A stretch of DNA of 64,000 nt from Phoronis australis (lineage: Eukaryota > Phoronida > Phoronidae). The notes beneath the pieces were generated by a model. It was given only the letters and a program-made list of their open reading frames with translations, searched no databases and had not been told where the DNA came from. Where the stretch lies: assembly GCA_002633005.1 (NCBI GenBank), contig NMRA01000233.1:416180-480179 (forward strand). The letters run 5' to 3'. This document shows positions 22,902 through 37,900 of the stretch, in pieces; position 1 is the stretch's first letter, and each line of letters opens with the position of its first letter. The position numbers were made by a program, and so were the translations under genes.

Positions 22902-25900
22902 NGCAACATATTATGTACGTCACTCTAATCATTGTATTTGTAAACCAAGAACCATTTTTTAATAATTTTAAAAATAGTCATTTGCCAACCATGAAAAGTG
23001 GATACCAAGAGTATTTCAACAACTTGCAAGACCTAAGTTAAGTTATTTATATAATGGTGACACTTGAATAACTCATGTGACGCACAAAAATTATTTCACC
23101 ACCTTCCTTTCGCCATTTTCCTCAAAAATATGTATCAACTAAGTTCACAAACATAAGAGAATTGAGATTTTGTCAGATGATCCATTTGAGAAAATGTGGT
23201 CACAACTGACACCTAGTGCTACAACGTGAAACTCATTTGCAATAACAATTCCAAAATGACAATGTTTAAACCCTATTCCACGATAGCAAAATCTTGCAAT
23301 CTTCTTTTTTTAACTTTCTTAGAGGGTTTAAACTCCATTATCTTTCTTTTCTTGGCTTCCTTTTTAGCCAGATTTTTCTTTATCTTCTTTCTTGCCGCCA
23401 CCTCAGGGTTGGATACAGCCTGTGGGATACAAAATGGAAACCTTTACATAAAATACCGATAAACTCCAATGCAGTAACGTTGGTATTATTTGTTGATAAG
23501 GGTTTGAATATAGTGAACATGGCATGTCTATAATTCAGGGCTTGACATGACCAATGAGAAAAAAGAAGAAGAATATTCAGTTGATGTATCGTTCCACAAA
23601 TAGGCTTGTGTGAAAGAAATGTTTTTGTGTTGTAAAATTTAACTGCAAGGAACACTGTTTTCTTGCATGAATAAAGTCAAAATAATGATAAAAAGAGGCC
23701 TCGTATCCCTGCGCACGTGTGTCATTTGAAGTAAGGCTACAAAGGTACAAGCGAAAACACCTCCAGTAGTTTTGGCGCAACTCAAACCTCCAGCAAAGCA
23801 CCAGCAAAAGTGACCCTTGCTACCATTTACATTACTGAAGTTTTTGCTGCGAGCGAAAAAGCTGGATGAACCGCTAGCATGTGAACCAGGTACCAGATGA
23901 GTCAAGAAATCAGTTCTTTAAACATTTGAGCCTAATGACAAGAACAGAGATGAGGGGACTTTACATGACCAGCCCTTTGCACAACAGCCCGACTACAGTG
24001 ACAAACAAGCCAACTGATGAAGACGCCAAAGACGAACGGTTGTGCAAAGTTTTGAAGGTAACTTTGAAATTTTGAAAGCGAAGGTGACATCTGTTTTCAC
24101 CAATCCCTTTTTAATGTTAAAATGCTTGGTGTATATGGCTTTGAAGTACTCACCCTTCCATCCATTACTACAATAATTAGAATAATCAACTGGTTCAGAT
24201 ACCAGCCTCCATTTATGTGTGAATGCCTAGCAGACAATGACGAGAACTGGCAATTTGTAATTAAGACACAGTAACACTACAGATTTTGTTCTTTTTATAA
24301 CTCTGGACAAAGGTTATAACTTCAAGAAGTCTCTCCTATTCAACAATAATTCCAAAACTGTAAAATTGATAACGCCCCCTATAGTCAGCCGCTGAAAGTG
24401 ATGTCTTACAATTGCAGACAAAGAAAATTTTCATTCCTCAGCGGACTGCTAGACAGAACATCTTTTGTCAATGTGGCATTAGTTTTCACTCAACCGACCA
24501 ATTTTCCACTAAATTTCTTTAGCTTATATCCCTCAGTATAGACGAGATGTTGAACTATGGACTCCATATTAATTTTAACTTTGCCTTGTCCTTTGCGCAG
24601 ACTAGAAGTGGGAAGGACAAATAAACCCCTGGTGTAGGAATATTAAGTCATTGCTGAGTGCGGTAGACTCAAGACATCGATCATACACTTGTGGCATGAA
24701 ATCTTCCCTAATGGAACAGAAACAGTGAATCACAATGTCTTAATTATGAATTCTATACCATAACTCAACATTACAATCTCATTGACTCACTTTAGACTTT
24801 AGTGGCCGCCATTTTGCCAAGTTACGTGACACTTGCCTTTCACTTAAGTGATCTTGCATGACCTTGCTTATCTTGCAAGAAACTTGATGGATGGGATGCA
24901 ACACGAAATATGTACGTTGCCATTTTAAGCACCCTCAGCAATATGGTAACCAGACCTAGGTTAGTTCCATACCCTAACACTAGATGGCATTACCTCAACA
25001 GCCTTGTCCTGTTTCCTGGCTTCTCTCTTGTCAAACATAGACTTGTGCACCTGTGAGTATGTCTTGGTGAACATTTCTACACCAACCAGCCCTTTCATTA
25101 TGTCCAGCACCTCTTGCGCCAGTGTCTTCAAAGTGGAATCTAAAAGAAACAAGGAATTCTCACATTGTAATGGTGAAACAAATAGATCAACTTAATGTAT
25201 TGACAATCAATTTGAAAATATCGGATATTAAGAACTGATTCAGAATCAAATCAAACTTCATTCAAATAAATTCAAAAATTTCATTTTGAAAGCAATTAGA
25301 TATGTCAATAAAGTGATGATTAAATATGATAATTTTAATTTTAAAGAAAGTCAATTTAAATAATTTGAACAACATTAAACCTCAAACATCATCTTATACA
25401 GAACTGCAAATGACATTAAAACAACATTACAAAGAGAATAATTCAAACTGAAAGTCTAGTCTACACAATACAGCAGTATACTAAATCAGAGGGGAATCTG
25501 ACTTACCTGCAGTGGGTGCTGAGTTGGTGGACTCTCTGAGCAAAGGAGGCAGAAACAAAGGTAAGTAGTCCGGCAAATTTTCAGAACCCATTTCCATGGC
25601 AACAGCTGCCATCCATTTAAATACACTCGACCTCTGAAAATGGCAGATGATAAAACAATACCGTCATGGTAGAATGCTTCACTTGCGAACATCTGGTCTA
25701 GAACTCTCCAGTGTTGTGAGAGCAAGAACGCAACTTACTTTTTGATGTGATTTCAAATTTTGATGAGCAAGATAGCTTAAGCTGATTAATACAAAACGCT
25801 TAATTTCTTGCATTCACAAAAATTTTGGTGAGTGAACCATTCGAATGACCCGCAACACAAAAGCGGTAATTTAATGGCACCTATAAATTCATAAGAAATT

Positions 25901-28900
25901 GTAGAAAATAAATCTGAAACTAAATAAGGCGATCCAGATCCTCCCAAGGATACTACTGTTTCATGAAATGTAGAATATAAATCGGTAAATAAAACAACAA
26001 GAATGGATCAACTGAAATTTGAAATTTTCAGATGTAATAACTTCCTTTGTTAACAAAAACAGAAATAAAGTAAATCAAACACTATATGACAATTGACATA
26101 TAAGATATGGCGTAATGAATATGATACATTTTTGCGGAAAAAACTTTGGTGAGTGAACCTTCTTTAAGGTTGACAAAGGAAGTTATTACATCCGAAAATT
26201 TCAAATTTCAGTTGATCCATTCTTGTTGTTTTATTTACCGATTTATAAGAGACTGTGAAATCCTATCACCCTAAATCCCGATGCAAACACAGGAGTAAAC
26301 TATAGATGGCAGTGATGTAGCTCAACAACCACTCTATTGCCATCTAGTGACAAAGTACATTTACATTATGTTGCCATTGCTATCTAATATCTGACCAGTC
26401 CTTTGGACATGAGATCACACTTTGGATAGCAAACCCCTGGATGACTAAAAGTAAAACGATGGATCTTTTACAAGTTACCGGGATGGCTGATACCACATCA
26501 GATATAGTTTAATAATGGAGATATACAATGTTCACTGGTTTTAATTCACAACAACAGACATGAACACAAAACAAAACGGCACTCGGCAACAAAACACACG
26601 TGTTCCAAAACAACACTCATACTACATGTGCGCACAGTACGATTTAGATAAGATAACGAGAACTATTGAAATAAGACCCTGTAATGACAGAGTGATTCTA
26701 CCTTTAAGGATGCCTTTTGATTCTGCGATGCTTCGAATGTGGCCTCGCGACACAGTTTCTTGATCAACCATTCTATTGTCAGCGGATGTTTTGTATCCGT
26801 CTCTGAGAAACTGTTCTTCTTTGTTGCCGTGAAAACAAGCTTGGCCGAGTAGACAAGATTCTTAATAATCTGAAAAACACATGCAACATCAAGAAGATAT
26901 TCAACAACTAAAGCGAAAACTAAACTAACCAAGTCAATCTAGCAAAGTATTAAGTAACAGTTAGTTGAATGTTGCAATAAATCACATGTTGCTCCTGATC
27001 AATGAATGCTCAATAGAAACCAAAAAAACAGATGGTCCGGAAAACTCAGAATTTCAACAGGTTGAAACTTATGAATTTATCCTCACGTTATCAATTACAT
27101 TTTCATTTCACAACCTAACATCATGAACCATGCAATCAACGTCCAGTAGAGCTATCCCGAATTACACAGCGACATTCGAATCTCACTGTATTTACCCACA
27201 ATGCTATAAGCATCCCTCATGAACATTTGTCGCCTTGTTTTTGTACCACTGGAGTTTTATATGTTATTAGTTGTCGTTTGATTCTTAACAAGTTTTTCAC
27301 GGTTGCATTTCTCTATTCCTCCTGACAGTGCCAATGACGTATTACTGCTGTGCGACTCCGACGTGAGAAAGTTTGATAAACTGGACAAATACCCGTGGAC
27401 GCGTGATCTGAAATTCTTCGCCTTCCCCACATCAATGACAGACACAAAAATGTGCCCGATTTCCAAAATGAGATCATGTGCTTTCTTACCTCCAAGACAA
27501 AGGAGAGTTCTATCGCCGCGTAATCCGGGACGGCCCTGTTGGAACAGCTATACTAAGATTCATGAAGATCCATAAAAAAATCTTACATATGTTGAGGCAC
27601 AAGCAAAAACAAGTTTTACAACAGTTACTATACTTGGACCCGCACAAAAATCTACAACAATCATAATCATCTCACAGCAATGCACGAGGGGAAAAATTTC
27701 CATAAAATCCTTCAAGTGCTTTCGCAGATATTCAGGCGTATGCCAAAAATAGACACAATTAAATAAAATAATAGAAATTTAAAAGAATATCAGTTACCTG
27801 GTGTCTCCGGTGCCCACTCACCTGATCAGCTAACTCTTGCTCCAGAACTGGAGACTGTAGCTGGCGGATGAAACTGGCAGACAGGTCACGAAACTGAAAT
27901 AGGGTCAAAGGTAAAAGGTCAGTACATGCACAAACAAAAAAACAGCAATAAATATAACTGCAGTTCTATAAAATCAACTCAAATCATCTAAATCTGGAAT
28001 ACATTCAGGGGTGGATCCAGGATTTTGAGTTAGGGGGGGGGGGGGNNNNNNNNNNNNNNNNNNNNNNNNNNNNNNNNNNNNNNNNNNNNNNNNNNNNNNN
28101 NNNNNNNNNNNNNNNNNNNNNNNNNNNNNNNNNNNNNNNNNNNNNNNNNNNNNNNNNNNNNNNNNNNNNNNNNNNNNNNNNNNNNNNNNNNNNNNNNNNN
28201 NNNNNNNGAGGGGGGGGGGCAGAGCAGAGTATTAACCAGGAATTTGCCCGTCAGACATTCGCACCACCGAACTGCTGCCAAATGGAATCTGAGAGAATTT
28301 TAAGAAGGAGCATGGCCCCCTTGGCCCCCCTTAAATCAGATGAACATCGATACTAAATGGAATACTGTCTTGTTATCGATACCATTGTTATGCTATGAAT
28401 GTACCATTCTTTTCTGCTAAATGTTTCTACAACAAACATAGGCATGTGACCAAATTAATGTCACTGGTATTAAGTCAAAAATCAAATTCTACATGCTTTC
28501 TATTTCCAGAAAATACATACTAGTTTTACAGAGTTGAAAACCCATAGTTTAGTACATATTTGGCTAAATATACACCTTATTGATAAGATCTTACATAACC
28601 TAAGCCATTCCTTTGATCACAAAGGCACTGGCTAACAGTTACATAAATCATGTAGCATTACATTATCTTCATTTTCACTGCTTTTTAAGCATGCATAAAT
28701 TTCATAGAGGAGTAGAGTAGTTATTGATTAAATAAAATGAACGGACCTTGCAAACACTGTCAGGGATATTTGTCAATGCTATGTTCAAAAAAAATATACA
28801 AGATATCTGTTATACACCGGAGACATGAAGGTGATATTGAAATGAGACGACATAATCAATGGGCACAGACTCTCTCCTACCTTTTGCTTGGTGTCACACA

Positions 28901-31900
28901 GCAGGTAGTCAGATTCAGACTGCTGATTGGTTGAATCCTTAGACGGTGACACGACATCGTCTGCTGACCAGGAAGAGAACAGGAGGCCAAACAGCTGGGA
29001 GGCAGTCAGACGTACCCAAATATGGGGGTGGAGCAAGTGAGCGTGAACATGACCTAGATAGGGAAAGTAGGTCATGACTGGGAGTTGGAATTAGTATACA
29101 AAATTCTCTTGTAAACAAGAAGTAATTTGGCCTGGTGTAGATTTCAAATGTTTGCGTTCTCATAAGTAAACCGATAGGAGACCCAGCATATTATAATAAC
29201 TTGAAGCAAATTACCAGTTTTGGATTGCCAAATACATTCATACAGCACTTTCATGGTAAATATCCGTTCGTTTTTGTTAATCAATGTTCAATGCGTAATT
29301 GTGCAATTTCATTGGACAGCCCTGCTGGAAAACAAACTTCGTCTTAACTGGACATTTTCTCGAACCATTTTCATACGTACTCCAAATCCTGTTCATAACC
29401 TCGACGTGCTTGCTACTTCGTGTCAAATTACACTCTCTTGTGATCTTGAGCAGGGCTGTTAACACCTGGTAAAGCATGTGATCAGCACCACGCACTGTTG
29501 CTGCATCCTCGCACACCTGAAACACACCACAACATTACTGTAAAGATTCAGCTAGAGGCAAGGAAAATTATGAATACCAGCCGTTCTTTAGATATGGCCT
29601 ATCCCTTGTTATTAGTTACCTGAGTCCTCGGACACCTGAAATACACCACAGCACTAGAGTTTCCCAGGTACTACTTTTTAAACACAGATGAAAACACAGA
29701 GAGAGATGTATAACTACTGCAAAGCTTTGGCTAGAGGCCAGGGAAATTATGAATTCCAGTCTTTCTTTAGGTCTAGCCTATCCTTATTATTAGTTATCAG
29801 ATAATTTTAAAGATAACTGTGAAATAATAACCTTTGAAATTGCTTTCAAAAGAACTAACAGAGGCAAAATGTCCCTAAACTACAAAAAATGGACTACGTT
29901 GCTCTAATGCAACCACAACTCAAGTCCCAATATGAAACATAATTATGTAGTTGGATAAACCTCACACCACTCTCAGGTTGTCAACAGAGACATACCAACG
30001 TCTCTACAATAACAGCTGCATTGCAAATGAAGAGATTGAATTTTATGTCCGTCTTATTTGTTAAACACTAGAGGATCACTGAAGGCTAATAGCCTAAAAG
30101 TCGGATATTACACTGTACATAGATTTCAATATACTTGAACATAAAATGTTTCTTGTTTTTCAGTTTAATGATAAGGCCAAATACTCACACACCACAAAAA
30201 ATTGGCTAAAAAAACAGACTGCTGCTTTGGTAGCATAATTGCTATATTGGGACATCCTACAATGTCCAGGTCAATTGTTATGACTTCCCCATAACACATC
30301 ACAAGAAATCCAATGTGAAATAAGACATGAACATTTTCAGTCTTCTATGGAGCTCATGGTTATTTTTGGCTTACTAAACTGCTTCGTTATTATTAATTTT
30401 GATCTTATTCAAAAAATGTTGAACTCTCAATGCGGTGCTTTAATTCAAAACTAACAAACCTGTTCATATTTGACTGGTTCCATCTCACTCTCTATGACTG
30501 GCAAAACGTCCACCAGGTGACGCTCAAACTTGACCGACTCGACTTCAGCAAACAAGCCACACACGTGAGCAGCCAACCTCTTATGCGCGACCTGAAATAA
30601 GTGTGAAAAACACTAAAAACTGTTGAAATAATAGTAATAATCACAATGAAATCGTAATATCGTTATTTAGAATCTGCAGAAGATGAAATGTATTTTATTT
30701 TTGTGTGTCCTTTATATAACTCACCATGAGATGAAAACTTTAACAGTCAGAATAATACAACATTCTCGAGAATTCCGTCAATTTCTGGGGTAGAAAAACN
30801 CAAGTGAGCGTGAACATGACCTAGATAGGGAAAGTAGGTCATGACTGGGAGTTGGAATATTAATATACAAAATTCTCTTGTAAACAAGAAGTAATTTTGC
30901 CTGGTGTAGATTCCAAATGTTTGCATTCTCATAAGTAAACCAATAGGAGACCGAGCATAATATAATAACTTGAAGCAGATTACCAGTTTTGGATTGCCAA
31001 ATACATTCATACAGCACTTTCATGGTAAATATCCGTTCGTTTGTGTTAATCAATGTTCGACACGTAATTGTGCAATTTCATTGGACAGTCCTGCTGGAAA
31101 ACAAACTTCATCTTAAGTCGATATTTTCTCGAACCATATTCATACGTACTCCAAATCCTGTTCATAACCTCGACATGCTTGCTACTTCGTGTCAAATTAC
31201 ACTCTCTTGTGATCTTGAGCAGGGCTGTTAACACCTGGTAAAGCATGTGATCAGCACCACGCACTGTTGCTGCATCCTCGCACACCTGAAACACGCCACA
31301 ACATTACTATAAAGATTCAGCTAGAGGCAAGGAAAATTATGAATACCAGTCGTTCTTTAGATATGGCCTATCCCTTGTTATTAGTTATCTGAGTCCTAGG
31401 ACACCTGAAATACACCACAGCACTAGAGTTTCCCAGGTACTACATTTTAAGCACAGATGAAAACACAGAGAGATATATAACTACTGTAAAGCTTTGGCTA
31501 TAGGCCAGGAAAATTATGAATTCCAGTCGTTCTTTAGGTCTAGCTTATCCTTATTATTAGTTATCAGATAATTTTAAAGATAACTGTGAAATAATAACCT
31601 TTGAAATTGCTTTTAAAAGAACTAACAGAGGCAAAATGTCCCTAAACTACAAAAAATGGACTACGTTGCTCTAATGCAACCACAACTCAAGTCCCAATAT
31701 GAAACATAATTATGTAGTTGGATAAACCTCACACCACTCTCAGGTTGTCAACAGAGACATACCAACGTCTCTACAATAACAGCTACATTGCAAATGAAGA
31801 GATTGAATTTTATGTCCGTCTTATTCGTTAAACACTAGAGGATCACTGAAGGCTAAATGCCTAAAAGTCGGATATAACACTGTACATAGATTTCAATATA

Positions 31901-34900
31901 CTTGAATTAAAATGTTTCTTGTTTTTCAGTTTACTTAATGATAAGGCCAAATACTCACACACCACAAAAAATTGGCTAAAAAAAACAGACTGCTGCTTTG
32001 GTAGCATAATTGCTATATTGGGACATCCTACAATGTCCAGGTCAATTGTTATGACTTCCCCATATCACATCACAAGAAATCCAATGTGAAATAATACATG
32101 AACATTTTCAGTCTTCTATGGAGCTCATGGTTATTTTTGGCTTACTAAACTGCTTCGTTATTATTAATTTTGATCTTATTCAAAAAATGTTGAACTCTCA
32201 ATGCGGTGCTTTAATTCAAAACTAACAAACCTGTTCATATTTGACTGGTTCCATCTCACTCTCTATGACTGGCAAAACGTCCACCAGGTGACGCTCAAAC
32301 TTGACCGACTCGACTTCAGCAAACAAGCCACACACGTGAGCAGCCAACCTCTTATGCGCGACCTGAAATAAGTGTGAAAAACACTAAAAACTGTTGAAAT
32401 AATAGTAATAATCACAATGAAATCGTAATATCGTTATTTAGAATCTGCAGAAGATGAAATGTATTTTATTTTTGTGTGTCCTTTATATAACTCACCATGA
32501 GATGAAAACTTTAACAGTCAGAATAATACAACATTCTCGAGAATTCCGTCAATTTCTGGGGTAGAAAAACTTCTTTTGATCATGCCCAAGACAATTTGGA
32601 AAATATGTTGGATTAGCCTATGAACATAGAACTGCCTAGCATTAAATACATCTTGCAAATTTCAATTGCTAGGAAATCCTGTTAAGTGACTAATAAGCCA
32701 AACCGGGTTAAGTATTTCATTCATGAAACTAAGTCATTACGAATATCATATTGTATCATTATAACACAAATAATAGCTCACAGCATGTTAACAATAACAG
32801 TATTCTTACAAACTTTATTTCTCAATACTTCAGAACATTAGCACTCAAACAGTGGATGTTTTTGTACTCATTCACCTCCTGGGAAGCACGCAAGACAGTC
32901 ATTATTCAAATTTCCTTTTTTCTGAATGTTGACTTGATACAGTGAAATTAACCCCTTGTACCCCAAAACTTTAGCAGTCTACGATGTCTCCACCAGCCCA
33001 GTAATACATAGGAGACAGTGTGGCTCAGTGATTTAAACTCTGGATTCCCGTTGGGAAACCTGGGTTCAAATCCTGGCTTCAGTGGCACACAATCGAGCAT
33101 TGCACAAAAGCGTCTCCTACTCCTTTGAGCTCAGCTTGTATGCAAGGGAGTGAATGAGAACCTGGATATAATGCGAAAGCGCTTCCTACAGCTGTGCTCA
33201 TATTGTTTTAACAGTAATACAATACTAACAAAACTGCCAATGCAATCAGACACATTTAACAAATGTCTGAAGATATCCCAAAGCTCACGAGCATATCTTG
33301 CAAACAACAGCAGTTCATTGCCAAGCATGTACTTAATATCTCACCACAACTCATGCAAACAAATCAGACGTCCCAACAGATGTCCTAAAACTCAAGCGCA
33401 CGTATCACAAACAACTTTGCAGATGACCCAAAGACCACGGCTGTCTCTCACCTTATCTTCCTTGAACCAGACTAGCACCACGGAAAACAGCTGGTCCCGA
33501 CGCTCATTATCCAATTTCTCAAGCAGGGACTTAATGGCCAGTGCCGTTAGCTTTTTGCAGCGCACCGACTCATCGTTGATGAGTTGAGCGGCGAGTGGGA
33601 CAAAGAAAAGCCCAGCGTTCTCCAGTAAAAGATTCTGAAGGACATAAAAGAACATGCTAAAGGGATATTCTCGGAAGAGACAATTGTGGAACTAGAACAG
33701 TCACGTAAAGAAAATGTTGGCCTTGAATTTACTGTACTCATACAGTTTACCGCCCATGTTCGGCTTACCGCCCACATATAATTGAACTACCATGCTTTAA
33801 GTCCGACGTAAGTGTAGCTCCGTGAAGGTAAAATCGGTCCTCCGTGCAGTAAACACCCACTCCTGACTTTTCAAAAATTTTGATTTTAATTGCTCACCTC
33901 ATTTTTTAAGATTTCCAATTTAAGTGCCCTGGGCAGTAACCCAGACGAGTACGGTACTACTCATCTATCATCAACTTGCAAGTTCCACAAATCATGTTAA
34001 GTTTCTCCGCCAGTGACTCACGAGCAGTATAATTCTATGTGCAGCAAAAGACCTGACGATTCGCTTCATCGTGAACTGAGTTAACTCATGAATGTGCCAT
34101 TTCACTAATCTGTAAGCTTTGATGCATTCAACTAGACCAAAACAAAATTACACCACTTGTGTGTTACGCATATATCTTATTGCAGATGCTAAAAACTCAT
34201 TCGAATGATGTCAAATAATAGCCTACGGTACGACCAAGATTCAAGTCTGAAGTGAAGTCATCTCCTCCACACATCTGTACAACATTACCTGAGGAAAGCT
34301 GGAGAAGAGAGTGGCCATCATTTCGAGCACCGACTCTCGTCCCGTCTCATGCTCGTACGGCAGTTGGGAAATGTAGAACTCCAGTAGGTGGCGCAACTTC
34401 TTGCCTAGTGGATAGTCTAGCATGTATATCAGCACCACCTGTAGAGTAAACGAGAAATTAAGAGGTGTAGAAAGGAGGCAGAGACCAAAAAAAAAACAAT
34501 AGAGAGGACACAAGTATATTAAGGCTACATCACATTAAATTCATGACTAAATAAAGTAACCTTTGCTTACAAATGACACAACAAGGTAATATAGAGTTCT
34601 GGGGCCAGTAAAACAGCTACACAAATTATGGGAATGACTACCAGAAATCAAGAAACACGTAGTAAATTTTCAATTTTCCAAAAAATTTGATATCTAGTTC
34701 AAATTTTTAATACATGAAATCTAACTTATGAGACAGTACAGTGACATTTGCAAATTTTAATTGTGTCCTTACGACGCACAGCTCGTCATTTATTCTTTCT
34801 TTGGACTACAATTTTGATTGAAGGACATAATTCACTGGGTAGTCACAAGGCCTTGCCAAATTTAATGCATCTTGTATCAAGTGAAAGCTGCAGCAGGAGT

Positions 34901-37900
34901 GCGAGAAAGTACTGAAAAGACTGATTACAGCATCATAAAACAGCAAAACCAATAATATTCCTTGAAGAAATACTTCGTAAATAATTATGCAATTCATCCA
35001 TAAAACAACTCTATGTTAAAAGACGTTCTGCACACCAGACAAACCAGTGGAGTTTCCAGTGCTTTTCGATCGACTCTCACACCAACATATTTCCAGTAAC
35101 AAAGCTTTGCTTATCTCAGAACAATTTTCTAAGATTTGAAAAAACTAACGTCTCCTGCATTATCTCTAAAAAATGGGTCTACATGAATACACTGTGATCA
35201 GTGTTTTTATTCGACGCCTCCCTACCTGCCTACACTGCAGCCGTACATGGGACGACTCGGCAGTGACGGAGAGATTGGCTACTTTCTTCATGAGATCGTG
35301 GATCTCTGGCACCATCAGTTTCCTTGATAATATAGCCTGATCAAACAGAAAGAAGATGTAATACTAACTAATTACTACTGTATAAAAATATTGTTTCGGC
35401 TTAAGGATAAGACTACTTCACTATGCCATTGCCTCCTTTTCAGGCAAGCTGGACACTTGTGTTCAGAACACTAAGCAGGGCTGATACTGCTTAGTGAGTA
35501 CTGTCGGGTACCTATGAACAAACTCTGCAATTGAAAATACTTGCAATAATTTTCTTGAATAACAGGAACAAAAATTACAAAAGTTTCAACAACCCATAAA
35601 TTCAAACATTCTGAAATCCGACTCAAAATAGAAAATCAAAATAGATCAAGTATAAGTTTGGAGCACTCATTTTACATCAAGAGCTTATTACAATTTAGAT
35701 TTCTCAAATCCAAATTTGTGTTCTCATGACCAATGAAACTGGATGAATATATTACAAAATGACCGGGGTTTTAATCTGATTTAGTAATAAAAATTTAAAA
35801 TCATTTTATTTGAATGAGTTCATTGTAACTCACCTTTAGCAGTCCAAAAGCAGTGGCCTGTTTATTGGTATCCAGGATATCGGCCTCGACATAAGTGAGC
35901 AACACCTGTAGTTGACTAGTGTCTATATTGTGGTACTTGACGTCACGCACCAACACAGTCACTGCCTGTAAAGGTACAAGTTGGTAGCAAACTATGTTTT
36001 AACAATCATGGTACATTCAAGACACTTCATGAACTAAACACCTACAACTGCTGCATTGAAACGCAAAGTTTCCATGGTAAAACCAGATGACAAATTAGTA
36101 ACTACATGGTTGTTCTGTCTTGTAAGAAAGTAAGCAAAATGAGTGAAAATCAAACACCTGAGTGGGCATGGCAAACAGAATTCACTTATTGCATAACAAA
36201 ATTTCGGTGTATTTAAAGATACCAGTAGAAAGTCATTAGTGAAATTCTGTAAAAACCATGCTTAACAAAAACTATTGTGCAAACAGATGACGCTCAAAGG
36301 GCCAATTGACCATTTTAAAAAAACAAAATGCATTCGTATCCCAGAATATACATTGATTTGTGGGATACGAGCCATTAAATCCTGATTCAAGGGCGTGTCA
36401 TATTGATGACTGTCTGCTTAATAAGCTATTGATATTAGTTAAAACCTACCTGTTTACTTGTATCTATATTAAATTCAACTCTTGTTCCTTGAAATGTTAA
36501 TAACTGAAGTTCAGATTGTACACTAGGTGCTGCTTTGGATAAAAGATATCCCATAATACTTTGTGTATATTACATCTCACGCTATGCGGTCGACCTCAAC
36601 ACAACACATACCTTAAAGCACAACACAACAAGCTCAAAGTTATCTCCCTTGGTAACACCAACCACGGCGTAATTCCTCAGCAACACAAAAAGATTGCTGG
36701 TAACCTTGAGGATCGACTCTTTAAGAGACGGCAGTGAGGTGCGCAGTAACCAAGCTAGACATCGCAGCGACGTGCTAGCAATCTGCAAATTAGCGTGATT
36801 CAAAGACCGATAAAAGAGGCAAATGCAAGCCACTGGTGTTACTAGCCAGTCACAACAAAATTTTGACGACAAAGCTGTATATACAAATTTCTGGTGTCAT
36901 AACATCCACCTTTCATTACAAGCGTGTATTTGCTCTTGCAAAGTAACACCACCACATTCATGTTTTTTTGTCGAACAGAAATTTAACTAACTGAAATTGG
37001 CAACAATAAATTCCATGGAATTCCAGATGGCCACACCGCTTTGGCGACTGAAACTAAACAGCTAAGACAATCGGACTTATATTCATTAGGTCACGTGATC
37101 TGATCAAGAAGATGGCGGATTGAACAGGATGAAGTACTTGCAACATATTCCACGCCTCACTGAATAAGATGATATTTACACATATGACAATCAACTTAAT
37201 GGACCTAGCCTAGAGCACTGACGACCTGACAATGTTCTCAAGCCGAGAAACAGTTTCTAATCTGATTAAGGAGCTTGAGCAGATCAATTTTTAATGGTGA
37301 CTTAAACCTAAGTTGGTGCTCCACAGAAGGCACAGGGGTTTATTGACCTTTAACATCCTAATTCTTATAAGTTACTTCTAAAATGAAGTCTCCTGCTAAA
37401 GGACTGGTATTCCAACCCTTAGTATGGGTTGCACAACACTTAGTAGAGAGGTGTAACTCTTTCATATGCGGACACCCTTACAATAATCCACAATACACTT
37501 ATGGAACATTTCGTTCACATGTGTAAAGTGTTTGTAGTTCTTATGTGTGAAGCAAACTGTTCTCCAGAGTTGTCTCTGAAAATTTGAATCACCTACCCTG
37601 ACATATTTAGACTGCAAACAGGTGTTGAGAATGTCCACGAATGGGTCCAACATACCAAGATGGGAGGGGTCAGTGAGGTTCACCTTAGACTGTTTGAGCA
37701 GAGAGTTGAGGATCTGAAGAATACGCGGTAGCGTTGATTTATCTTCATTCACACATATTTCTATTCATTCCTTGATACAACATTCCATACCTAGCAGTCA
37801 CAAAATGTAAGACAAATTTTGCCAAGGGTGTGAACAGGGAACTATTGCTTAACATTCTAACAGTCATATTGCCTTTTTAACACAGATGTGAGAACCTAAG

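Larger units (their letters stand above)
29034..30799. repeat. Duplicated 1.77-kb block, left copy
   Basis: Runs from CAAGTGAGCGTGAACATGAC to GGGTAGAAAAAC and repeats at 30801-32570. Contains copies of UTP20 exons 40 and 41. Confidence 0.92.
30801..32570. repeat. Duplicated 1.77-kb block, right copy
   Basis: Begins directly after the N at 30800 and ends where single-copy sequence resumes. It differs from the left copy by scattered substitutions and small indels, as two haplotypes would. Confidence 0.92.

Noticed and set aside
22531-23533. Plus-strand hydrophobic frames (Phe/Leu-rich)
   Set aside because: They are the antisense of the Lys/Arg-rich UTP20 terminal exon.
27303-27666. Overlapping open frames in a UTP20 intron
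   Set aside because: Several frames are open on both strands, there is no recognisable domain, and no supporting splice sites were found.
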